Of a DNA stretch of 64,000 bases, positions 55,876-64,000 are shown piece by piece. Within the stretch, counting starts at the first letter, position 1; every line of letters starts with the position of its first letter. The notes under the pieces were generated by a model. It was not told the DNA's origin. It searched no databases and was given only the letters and a program-made list of their open reading frames with translations. The stretch comes from Lactuca virosa. Lineage: Eukaryota > Streptophyta > Magnoliopsida > Asterales > Asteraceae. The stretch is from assembly GCA_928212115.1 (NCBI GenBank), contig CAKMRJ010002223.1:305055121-305119120 (forward strand), written 5' to 3'. A program made the position numbers and the translations under genes.

Positions 55876-56138
55876 ATTTCCAACTTTCCATAAGCAACCA
55901 ATCTATGGTAAACCTCAGATTGTCCTCGACAATTTCTTAACCATTTTAGTAATCTCTCGTTCTAGTCCCTTTTCCCTCTTAATGCGACATGCATTTGGAA
56001 AATTAGAATAGATTAGTATTATAGCGTATGTAATCGAACCTATATCCGAAGCATATGGGATACGATTCATAATGTCTCACATAAAGACATGATACTTGAC
56101 TAGTCTTTTTCTATAATGTTTCTATTTGCCATGTTCCC

Positions 56139-56184
56139 ACAATTCGAATTATGAAGAGGGATGCCGTAATCATAATCGAATTTG
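56139..56184 (-). other. Hairpin F-h1 with 15-nt constant loop
   Basis: Stem AATTCG..TTATGA pairs with TCATAATCGAATT; the loop on the minus strand is TTACGGCATCCCTCT (plus 56155-56169). Homologous in position to B-h3, but both arms carry TTCGA where B has TTTGA on both arms. Confidence 0.82.
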
Positions 56185-56710
56185 AGAACGCAATTAACAT
56201 TTCCATATATAGAATTTCCTTATGTTGAACCATTCCAACATAACATTCATATATATATATATATATACTTGGCTAAATTTGATTAAAATCTCAATCTAAG
56301 CTTTTAGAATTGGAATGAAGTATAATTTCCTCTCCCTTAATTATGGCAAAACAACTTTTCAAACTCTGCAACTTGCGATTTGAAACTTTTGTTTTCTATG
56401 ATTAACATTGCTAACTCGCAATACTTAACGTAATAATTATGCTCCCACTAGCATAATAATTATTATCTTACTAGAATAACACTTATGCTCCCACTAGCTT
56501 TGACATGTACTCAGAAATCAGCTGGACTTCTATAAATCAATACTTATTGCCTTTCTTACCAAAGTTCAGATTTCTGATACGAGATGCTTCGATAAGACTT
56601 TATCTAGGCTTCTCAAACTCATACACCTTTCCTTAGATAGCTCACATGTGTGTCTAAACAATTTTAGAACTTACAGTAATAAGTCTCAAATGTTTAGACC
56701 TTTGCCATTT

Positions 56711-56761
56711 CTCACAATTCAAACTATGAAGAGGGATGTCGTAATCATAATCGAATTTGAG
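56711..56761 (-). other. Hairpin F-h2 with 15-nt constant loop, absent at this place in B
   Basis: CTCA.AATTC...TATGA pairs with TCATA...GAATTTGAG; the minus-strand loop is TTACGACATCCCTCT (plus 56730-56744). B lacks it between its GTAGATTT and GGCAAAAGGTC landmarks (about 5601-5625), so it looks like an insertion or duplication of about 70 bp. Confidence 0.8.
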
Positions 56762-58084
56762 AATGCAAATATCACAAATGCTATCTTCTTAAAATCTACT
56801 TAGTGAAAGCGTTTCCTCACAATCATTTTCATGAATTGGATAGAAACCTTATGACACTTAGATTTTATGGTGTATGTGTTCCTATCGATGTGAATTTGTC
56901 ATAACCATAATCACAAGTCAACGTTAGTGAAAAATACAAACTCATATGGACTGAACTTGTTCAATCTTAATTTCTTGCCACTTGGCAGCACAAGTGCGTA
57001 CCATTGCTTCCAAGTTGTTATGCAAACAACTGAGAACTCATAGAACTCACATGCATAGTCAAATTTAACTGGAATAGGCACAGAAACAAGAATATGTCAA
57101 CACGATAGGTTATAAACCTCAAGCCGTGTGCTAGTGATTAAACAACATGTTTGCTCTTGATTAGTTCTTGAAACTATTCAAGATCTTAAAGACTCCCACT
57201 GACCTCTTGACATATAATATTCTCTTGTCAAGAACCATTCCTTGACAAAACAAATATTCAAGAGTTAGTGCGGATTCTAATCAAGATAAACACTTCACAC
57301 AATTAGTATTAGTTGGTCTTTGTCTTATCCAAGACATCACAACTTACCATTTTCAAATGTACAAGAGTAAGAAAACATTTTACTCTACATTTGACAAGTG
57401 TTATAAACCTTCCTTAAGATTTTGTCACTCAAGTTACAATCTTGGAGTATGACTCTAAGACTTGACTTTGGAACGAAGTATGACTCATCTTCTCTATTTA
57501 ACCATTTCAACAATTCATGATTCCTCTTCTTAGTCATTGAATCCTTAGGGGATCAATTATGATATGATTTTTCATAATCATTAAGATGATCATAAAACAC
57601 GATACTAAAGTACTCTCCCATCTTTTCAGATTGGAGAAACTTTTATCTTTCTGCCTAATTTGATTCTTCTCATTTGTTCTGCCTTACATTGAAACTTTTC
57701 CAATGTTTCAGAATTACACTTAAACTTGTAAGCATAACCATATTTACTAAACTTTAATAAATCATGACGAATAGTCTTATCGATCTTTGTGGTGGACCTG
57801 AACAGCGCACAACCAAGTGTACTTGATCCCTTAATTCTTCACTTGACTCACATATACATGTGATCAAGGAATTAGTCTTAATTTCCCAAAGATGAAGTTC
57901 TCATTCATCATGCACTACAAGTTGTATGATTCCAAGTTTCTATCCAACTAAAACTTGGGTGATGAGAATCTTTCCTTATTTGGTAAATTTTGACACGACC
58001 ACAAACGATAGAATCAAATCCATATTGCTAACAATAGAAACATCAATTTTCACAAATGTCATTGCAATGAGATATAAAATAAAA

Positions 58085-58341
58085 TACTCCCTCCGTCCCA
58101 AAATTATTTTCCACAGACAAAAAACACACAGATTAAGGAAACATTAATTACGAGTAACTTTTATACAATAAAATGACAGTTTTGTCCTTACTTTGTATTT
58201 AATGTTTCATTAAATGCTTAGTTGGTTAAGTAATAATGAAGGGTATTTTGGTAAAAATGTTATTTATTTTTAGAAGTGGACTATTATTTTGGGACAAACC
58301 AAAAAGGAAAGATGGACTATAATTTTGGGACGGAGGGAGTA
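58085..58341. mobile_element. Stowaway-type MITE (58087-58339) with TA target duplication
   Basis: Terminal inverted repeats CTCCCTCCGTCCCAAAATTA and TAATTTTGGGACGGAGGGAG bound a 253-bp AT-rich, non-coding body, flanked by TA on both sides. The CTCCCTCCGTCCC end and the TA target are hallmarks of Stowaway MITEs mobilised by Tc1/mariner transposases. It lies in the interior of F; element B lacks it at the matching place. Confidence 0.95.
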
Positions 58342-58639
58342 ATAAAAACAAAATTTTATTTATTTATGAAGTGCAGAAAAACTTTTCCTTAGAATGCAAT
58401 CACAAATGAAAGCTATGTTATTAGAAATTTCTAAGCAATCTATCATAACTCCTAAGCAGCAGCTCAAGAATCCGATCTTCGAACCATACGATCAAAATCC
58501 ATCTCTTTGCGATCGGATTCAACATGCTCTTACTTTTAAGCTTCTTTCCTTTTGCTCGATCCTACAAAACATCAAAATGCAAACTTGTCACATCATGTAT
58601 TATGAATCAACAATTAGGAACTTAATAGAGTTAGATAGT
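58342..58639 (-). other. Element F stretch between MITE and gag, no coding seen
   Basis: Contains the outer arm of the long inverted repeat matching B-h4. Otherwise decayed copia sequence. Confidence 0.55.
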
Positions 58640-59253
58640 AGACTTACCTGAAGCAGAACCATACAATCTGACTAAAGTTCTCAGGTAGTCAGGGCATCTT
58701 TGCTTCCAATGTCCCTTTCCCTTGGCAATAGAAACACACAGGATCATTTGGTATGGCACTTAGAACAATCTCAAAACTGGCCTTTCTCTTATGATCAAAA
58801 CTTTTGACCATGGCCGATTCCTTTCCTTTAGGAGAAGGTATCATTTCTAGGATGTCCATGTCATTGCCCATGTTGTCTTGAGAGGCAAATCTTCTAATCA
58901 AATTTGCTTGATCATTGCGCCAAATCATTGCTGATTCAGCAACAATTAGCAAATAGGTAAGATCAATTAGGGTCATGTCGTGATCTGTCACATAGTAGTC
59001 TTTAAAGAACTCTCTATATGACTCGGGAAGTGACAGAAGAGCCCAGTCAACAGCCAACTTCCTTGGGAAAATGACACCCAACATTCTCAGCCTATCAATA
59101 TGCAGCTTCATGTCCAAGACATAAGCACATATAGATTTTCCATCTTTGTGTTTACTAGCCAATAGGGTTTGAGTGATCTTGAACTTTTCAAGTCTTCGAC
59201 CTTGTGGGTCAGGGAGAATAATTGGAGGAGGTGGAGGAAGTAAAGTATAATTT
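58640..59253 (-). pseudogene. Element F copia gag, 5'-truncated, frameshifted at the zinc knuckle
   Basis: Open on the minus strand from the E boundary at 59253 to 58689 without a start codon, so the N-terminus was cut off by element E. It reads PPPPPIILPDPQGRRLEKFK, then ASKHKDGKSICAYVLDMKLH, LPESYREFFKDYYVTDHDMT and LIVAESAMIWRNDQANLIRR: the central and C-terminal part of Ty1/copia gag. A one-base insertion near 58705 shifts the frame within the CCHC knuckle; in the next frame C..C(QGKG)HWKQRC is complete. Much better preserved than the same region of B. Confidence 0.9.
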
Positions 59254-60647
59254 TGATATTTGCATATTTAGCCATATATTTAGTATAGATTTTTTATCAA
59301 TTATTAGCTAATTATTTGCATATTATGGACAAAAGGTACTTAATAATGTTTGAATTATATTTTCAGTCCAGAAGTCGTGCTCGGAAGCAAAAGGAAGCAG
59401 GAGTCACGATCGAAAGCTCGAGAATGGAAGAAAGAAAGAGAATGCTGAATTCTGAAGCTACTCGGCGAGTAGGGACGATTACTCGATGAGTCCATACGAA
59501 GGTTCGCGAAGAAATACGAGAAGTCCTTGCCGCATACGGATTCAACAAAGGGACTCGACGAGTCAGTTATCTACTCGACGAGTAGCCCCTGTTTTGAGAA
59601 AACTATAAATAGACTTCACAAACCCGAATTGAAGACTCTCTGGATTTTTTTGGTGGAAACACTTGGCGATCAAGGAAGCCCTTGGAGCTCTGGAAAACGT
59701 TGAAGAACCCTAATCGTTCATTCTTAAGAGATTAAGGCACTTTAGGTTTAATTTTCCACTTTACCCTTGAATAGAATTATGTTAGGTTTATTTGAATTCG
59801 TTTTTAAGCTTTCATACACTGAAATCATGAACTAATTTCGTTAGTTTCTGTTTGGGGAAGACAATTTTGCTCCTATGGTTTAATTTACTCTTTTGATTAA
59901 TTGTTAGTTGGTGATATTGTTAAATTAAGCTTGTTAAAGACCCTTATGCATTAACCATAACTATTTTCTGTTAATGGCTAAGTGATTAAGTTGCATGAAC
60001 ATCTCTTAATTGCTTATCTCATATAATTTATGTGAACACAATACTATGTGCCTAGGAATAATGAACATGAAACTAGGATTAATTAGAGAATGGGTAAATT
60101 AATGTGTGAGCTTGTGTGATACACCATCAACAAGAGGTTAATTGAATCATCAAATTTAATTAGCTAGCTACAAGTCTTATTTAACCCGAATAATTAACCT
60201 AGGAAATGTATTAGTTTAATCAACTGGCCATTGCTTGAATTGGTATGTTTTCTAAGGATTAGTAATAGCGAATGCGAATCTAATCACCAGAGTCGGTAAC
60301 CAATAACAATTAATCTATTATATTATCATAAAAATTAACCATAGGAGTAAATAAGTCGAACCTAAACATAAACCCTTTTTGATCATTGAATATAGTTTGT
60401 TTTTACGTGTTTTCAGCTTTTAGTTGAGTGGTTAAGTTTTAGTTAAGTTTCTAGTCTTGCAAAACTAGAGAAACCCCTATTTTCTATTACTTGTTTTAGT
60501 TAATTCTAGTTTTTAGTTTTAATTTTCCGTTCCCTGAGTTCGATACCCTACTTATTTAGCTACACCACAATTGATAGGTCTACTGCCTTTGTGTGTCAAT
60601 TTTATAATTAAAAGTAGGATTAAAACTAGTTGAGTTCACACACATCA
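59254..60647 (+). repeat. Element E 5' LTR (1394 bp)
   Basis: Starts TGATATTTGCATATTTAGCC and ends CACACACATCA six bases before the PBS. TATA box CTATAAATAG at 59603-59612. The 3' LTR is outside the window, so the left border rests on the abrupt end of F gag and the TG start. Confidence 0.82.
59460..59612 (+). promoter_or_regulatory. Element E promoter: two ACTCG-N-CGAGT pairs and TATA box
   Basis: Pairs at 59460-59470/59481-59491 (last site ACTCGATGAGT, spacing 21) and 59553-59563/59573-59583 (spacing 20). The TATA box CTATAAATAG begins 20 bp after the last palindrome. Confidence 0.75.
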
Positions 60648-60653
60648 AGTTTT

Positions 60654-60671
60654 TGGCGCCGTTGACGGGGA
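60654..60671 (+). other. Element E primer-binding site (tRNA-Asp type)
   Basis: TGGCGCCGTTGACGGGGA, one base different from the common TGGCGCCGTTGCCGGGGA complementary to plant tRNA-Asp. Confidence 0.85.
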
Positions 60672-60944
60672 ACGGTTAAAAAATTAGCACTAATTTCTAG
60701 TTTTATCGATCCTTTGTGTGAGATTAAGCTTGCACAAAGTTATTTTTAGGTAATTTAATTATTAGGATTAGTTTTCATAGTTTTCTGTTTTAGAAATTTA
60801 ATTAGAATTTTTTTCTGTTTCTGCCTTGAACTCGCCGAGTGTAGTCGACGCTACTCGGCGAGCCCATCGCTGTTTCATAGTTTTTATTTTTATTTTCTTT
60901 TTGTTCTTTTTACGCGTTTTTCTTACTTTGGTTGTAGTTGTTAC
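60672..60944 (+). other. Element E leader with one palindrome pair
   Basis: Non-coding. ACTCGCCGAGT (60830-60840) and ACTCGGCGAGC (60853-60863) lie 23 bp apart centre to centre, about 80 bp before the gag ATG. Confidence 0.8.
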
Positions 60945-62015
60945 ATGAACCGAGGATCCAATACGCCTTTGGTTCCTCCACTTGAAAACCCGGAGTCCGC
61001 TCTAAAGAAGAACAAAGGAAAAGCCGTTGGAGAATCCGCTTCTTCAAAGAACTCACATTTGAAGAATCTCAAATCCGTTTTTAGCAAGAAAAAGAGCAGC
61101 ACATCAGGAGCATCCAGCACCTCTTCCTTGGCAAACGAAGACCCAATCAAGGAAGACATCGTGAACGAGTCCGAAAAGGAAGAAAGCGAATTTGAAGAAG
61201 GTAGTGATCTAGAAGGTGACTTTGACAACACCATGGCGAACATCGATGAAGTTCCCATGGGCGAATGGAAGAAGAGGATACGAGATGATACCGGCCCGGG
61301 ACTTGTGCAACCCGCAATTCCCACGACTGCCACTTTTGAGCTTAAAGGTCACATACTTGCTCAACTCAAGGAGATCCCCTTCTACGGAAAAGACCACGAA
61401 GATGCCTATAAACACTTGGATGAAGTCAATGATGTAGCTGATTATTTTAATGTTCCAAATGTGCCTCGCGAAACCCAGCTGCTTCGTATGCTTCCAGTTA
61501 CATTCAAAGGTGCTGCAAAGGATTGGCTCAAGTCACTCCCTCCCGGATCCATCACTACATGGGCTAAGATGAAAGAAGAATTTATTGACCAGTTTTGCCC
61601 ACCTTCGAAAATAGCCAAGTTGAAGAAAGCTATTGCCAACTTTGAACAACAAGCTGGAGAGTCCCTTTATGAGGCATGGGAGAGATACAAAAGTCTACTA
61701 AGGAATTGCCCACATCATGATCTTAATAGCCAACAAGAAGTCTCCATTTTCTATGATGGAGTCAATGTAACAACTAGGCAACTCCTTGTCTCGCAAGGAC
61801 CCTTCACAAAGAAGGCACCCCCGGTGATCAAAGAACTAATTGAAGAATTCTCTAAGCATTCTAGAGAATATCATAATCCTAGGAATAATCTAATTAGAGG
61901 GGAGGTGAATTCTGTTTCTGAGGACATGGCGGCAATGATGGCAATGTTTAAAAGCATGGATAGGAGGATGGATAAGATGGATCAAACAATTCATGCTATT
62001 TTGGGTTGGATGTGA
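60945..62015 (+). pseudogene. Element E gag (capsid part)
   Basis: The ATG at 60945 follows the leader and gives MNRGSNTPLVPPLENPES. Residues 1-115 are charged and low-complexity (serine/lysine, then glutamate-rich). The Retrotrans_gag core follows from about residue 125: LKGHILAQLKEIPFYGKDHE, DAYKHLDEVNDVADYF, TFKGAAKDWLKSLPPGSITTW, FEQQAGESLYEAWERYKSLL. The C-terminus has a methionine-rich helix (MAAMMAMFKSMDRRMDKMDQ). The frame stops at 62013-62015 only because of a one-base shift around 62000; the knuckle continues in the next frame. The capsid region itself is intact. Confidence 0.93.
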
Positions 62016-62784
62016 GAATTGTAACGGACCTCATCTTACTATAGATTGTGATTTGGATGAGAATGGGAACAAGAAAGCCCAAGTATTCTATTCAAGCGGA
62101 GATAGATTCGATAATGATTGGCGAAAACCGAAGAAGGAATGGCTACCATATGATGAGTATAAAAAGGCGAAGGAGGAAAAGTTCAGACAACAAGCAAGGG
62201 GTTTTTACCAAAAGGAGGAGCCGGTGCAAGAAAGGAAACCAAACTTGGAAGAAATGCTAACAAAATTTGTAGCTGCATCTGAGAAAAGACATAATGACCA
62301 TAATGCTTCGATACAAGATACAAGAACAATACTAAGGAATCAACAAGCATCTATTCATAACATTGAGAAACAGCTAGGGCAGCTGACCCAACAAATCAAT
62401 CAAAGACAACCGGGTGATCTTCCAAGAAATACCGAAAAGAATCCACGAATGGAGCAATTGAATGCTATAATAACTAGTTCTGAAAAAAATTTCACTCCTC
62501 TGACCCCTACCCAGAAGGCCTCAATAAAGGTGCAACCAGAAGAAACAGGAAACTCGAAATCAGCAAAACCCGACTCGACTCGCCGAGTGCCAGTCATGGA
62601 CTTGACGAGTCCAATGCCTGATGACAAAACTGTTTACTCTTTAAAGCCTTCCAGGCCACCTTTGCCATTTCCGATTCGAGCCATACCTGATGATCAAGTA
62701 AAAGAGTATAGGAAGTTTTTGGAGCATGTAAAGGCCCTTCAAGTCAACATTCCATTTGTTGAAACGATACTTCAAACGCTTTAA
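62003..62784 (+). pseudogene. Element E gag C-terminal part with zinc knuckle (frame +1)
   Basis: Continues gag after the frameshift. The knuckle CENCNGPHLTIDC (C-X2-C-X3-H-X4-C) starts at 62011 and is followed by VFYSSGDRFDNDW, RKPKKEWLPYDEYKKAKEEK and a coiled-coil-like stretch (IHNIEKQLGQLTQQINQRQ). A palindrome pair is embedded in the coding sequence at 62578-62610, read as DSTRRVPVMDLTSP. It ends in VNIPFVETILQTL at a second one-base shift near 62780, where frame +2 continues KYASLLKSLF. Confidence 0.9.
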
Positions 62785-63646
62785 ATATGCAAGCTTGTTG
62801 AAGAGTCTCTTTGCCTCTAGAAAAGATATGGCAGAAATAGCTGAACTAGTGTTGAATGAGCTACCTGAAAAGAGGGGTGATCTGGGAAGCATCTCCATAC
62901 CTTGCCAATTTGGGAACATAATTGCTACTCATGCGTTGACCGATTCGGGTGCAAGTATTAATTTAATGCCATATTCTTTCTTAAAGAAGCTAAATTTACC
63001 GGAGCCAAAGCCGATTCATATGAAGATCCATTTAGCCGATAAGACAATAATACATCCAAGAGGAGTATGCGGAGATCTTCTCATCAAGGTCGATAAATTT
63101 GTTTTCCCCGTGGACTTTGTAGTGCTTGACATGGAAGAAGACCTTAAAGTTCCAATCATTCTTGGGAGACCATTTTTGAATACCGCTTGTGCAATAGTCG
63201 ATGTGTGTGAATCTACACTAACACTAAGGGTAGGGAATGATTCAGTGGTGTTTAAAGCGGAACAAGAGAAAAAGAATGAAAGGATGAAAAACGGGGAATT
63301 TTCCTTAGTGGTTTTGGAGGATGAAGTGTTAGAAAGAGAGCTTGCACTTTTACAAGAAGAAAATCCAAGTCAATTTCTATTACCTTCTGGAGGGAATTTC
63401 GATGCTGGAAAAGATTTAAAGGAAATAGAAAGGTTGTTAGAGGAAGCTGAGTCAGAAGAAACAACAAAAAATGTGGAAACCTCACACACTCGCCGAGTCG
63501 CATCGACTGACTCGACGAGTCCAATCGAGAACCTCAAGAATCATGAAGATCTTAACTTGCTTCTTACAAGTTCCTTTTCTGATCTTGACATATACACTTC
63601 TCCTGATCCTTTGGGAAGTCCAATAGAAGAGGCTGAAATTCTGTAA
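62756..63646 (+). pseudogene. Element E protease region (frame +2)
   Basis: After the second frameshift the text continues SLFASRKDMAEIAELVLNEL. Retropepsin follows: ALTDSGASINLMPYSFL with the catalytic DSGAS at about 62942, LADKTIIHPRGVCGDLLI, and the flap-to-end motif VPIILGRPFLNTACAIVDV. All catalytic residues are present. The acidic linker beyond has a second embedded palindrome pair (63488-63520, read HTRRVASTDSTSP). A TAA at 63644-63646 ends the frame. Confidence 0.92.
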
Positions 63647-64000
63647 AGCTTTAACTTCCAACACGCACAATTGGCTTACCTTGACAGAATGATAAAGGAA
63701 GAAGCGATTCAACTTGGCGAGAGGGTAAGTTTGGGAGAAAAGGAGAATGCAAGGGGTTTGAATAATGATGTAAATAACTCATCCATTGAGTCACTCATGG
63801 CTAATCGAGAGATCGAGTCAATTACAATCAAGAGAACCAAAACCTCGAGCCCGAGTGTCTACTAAATTATGAAGTATGTGCATTTTGAACCACCAGATTA
63901 TTTAGAAGATAAGGAGGAATCCTTAATATCAAGTAAGGATAAGGTGGAAACTATACGGGAAATCAAGATTGACAAAGAAGGAGTACAAAAGATAGGTCCA
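63647..64000 (+). pseudogene. Element E protease-RT linker, broken, runs off window
   Basis: Same frame continues open (AYLDRMIKEEAIQLGERVSL) to TAA at 63863-63865, then again from an ATG at 63869 (MKYVHFEPPDYLEDKEESLI) to the window edge. RT is expected further right. Confidence 0.7.

Larger units (their letters stand above)
55876..58086 (-). pseudogene. Element F decayed copia pol
   Basis: Colinear with about 4300-6420 of element B on the opposite strand. Ghost similarity to copia RT (about 56480-56650) and integrase (about 57480-57760) only. Hairpins with the 15-nt constant loop lie at 56139-56184 and 56711-56761. A perfect-arm hairpin (GTCTAAACA/TGTTTAGAC, 56652-56699) with a short loop replaces B-h2. 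Confidence 0.6.
32794..59253 (-). mobile_element. Element F: decayed copia element (family of B), split by C, D, a MITE and cut by E
   Basis: Minus-strand pieces 32794-33778, 45484-46644 and 55871-59253 together form the 3' LTR and about 4.7 kb of interior colinear with element B from its gag to its end. The 5' part is beyond E. C and D each sit between perfect 5-bp TSDs within F. Gag is moderately preserved; pol is as decayed as in B and shares its hairpins. Confidence 0.9.
59254..64000 (+). mobile_element. Element E: Athila-like Ty3/gypsy element, 3' part outside window
   Basis: LTR (59254-60647), a tRNA-Asp type PBS at 60654, gag, a CCHC-like knuckle and retropepsin on the plus strand, running off the window before RT. 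The PBS TGGCGCCGTTG and the gag and protease style (FPVTFKGAAKDWL-like, ILGRPFLNTA) point to the Athila lineage, though Tat-group elements use the same PBS. Two frameshifts and two stops break it. It truncates element F at 59253; the possible TSD is AATTT (59249-59253). Confidence 0.9.

Noticed and set aside
60941..61333. 130-codon minus ORF opposite E gag
   Set aside because: Antisense shadow of the serine/glutamate-rich gag N-terminus.

Overview
This window looks like intergenic heterochromatin from a large plant genome, most likely an Asteraceae species and probably Lactuca (lettuce) or a close relative. That assignment rests on recognising the retrotransposon families, not on a database search. 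I found no host protein gene, no rRNA or tRNA gene, and no organelle insertion. Nearly all 64 kb is accounted for as LTR retrotransposons inserted into one another. The boundaries come from paired LTRs (TG...CA), tRNA primer-binding sites (PBS), polypurine tracts (PPT) and 5-bp target-site duplications (TSDs).

Left half, oldest to youngest. Element I (+, 29443-32793 visible, Tekay-like, internally deleted) carries element H (+, ends 29442) inside its 5' LTR. H carries element G (-, 14662-22278 visible) just after its PBS. G is split in its integrase by element A (+, 1-14661). A is split in its leader by element B (+ copia, 986-8575, TSD CTAAA). A, G, H and I are Ty3/gypsy elements of the Tekay/Del chromovirus type. 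H keeps recognisable gag, protease, RT, RNase H, integrase and chromodomain, but with six nonsense codons and one frameshift.

Right half. Element F (- copia, same family as B, 32794-59253 visible) sits in the 3' LTR of I. F is interrupted by C (33779-45483, TSD CTGTC), a LARD-like element with two 4.03-kb LTRs and a non-coding interior; by D (46645-55870, TSD AATAT), another apparently non-coding element with two tandem-repeat arrays; by a Stowaway-type MITE (58087-58339); and at 59254 by E, an Athila-like gypsy element that runs off the window. D's 5' LTR contains a solo copia LTR (54444-55229, TSD TGTTA).

The most unusual signals are not genes. (1) Pairs of short imperfect palindromes, ACTCG-N-CGAGT in D and E and TACGC-N3-RCGTA in H, lie 20-23 bp centre to centre, and two pairs lie just upstream of the TATA box in each of these three families. 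(2) The decayed copia family B/F carries hairpins with a constant 15-nt loop (TTACGGCATCCCTCT) and locus-specific stems that co-vary between copies. (3) B has heavily decayed coding sequence but LTRs only about 2% different, so it was probably mobilised in trans.
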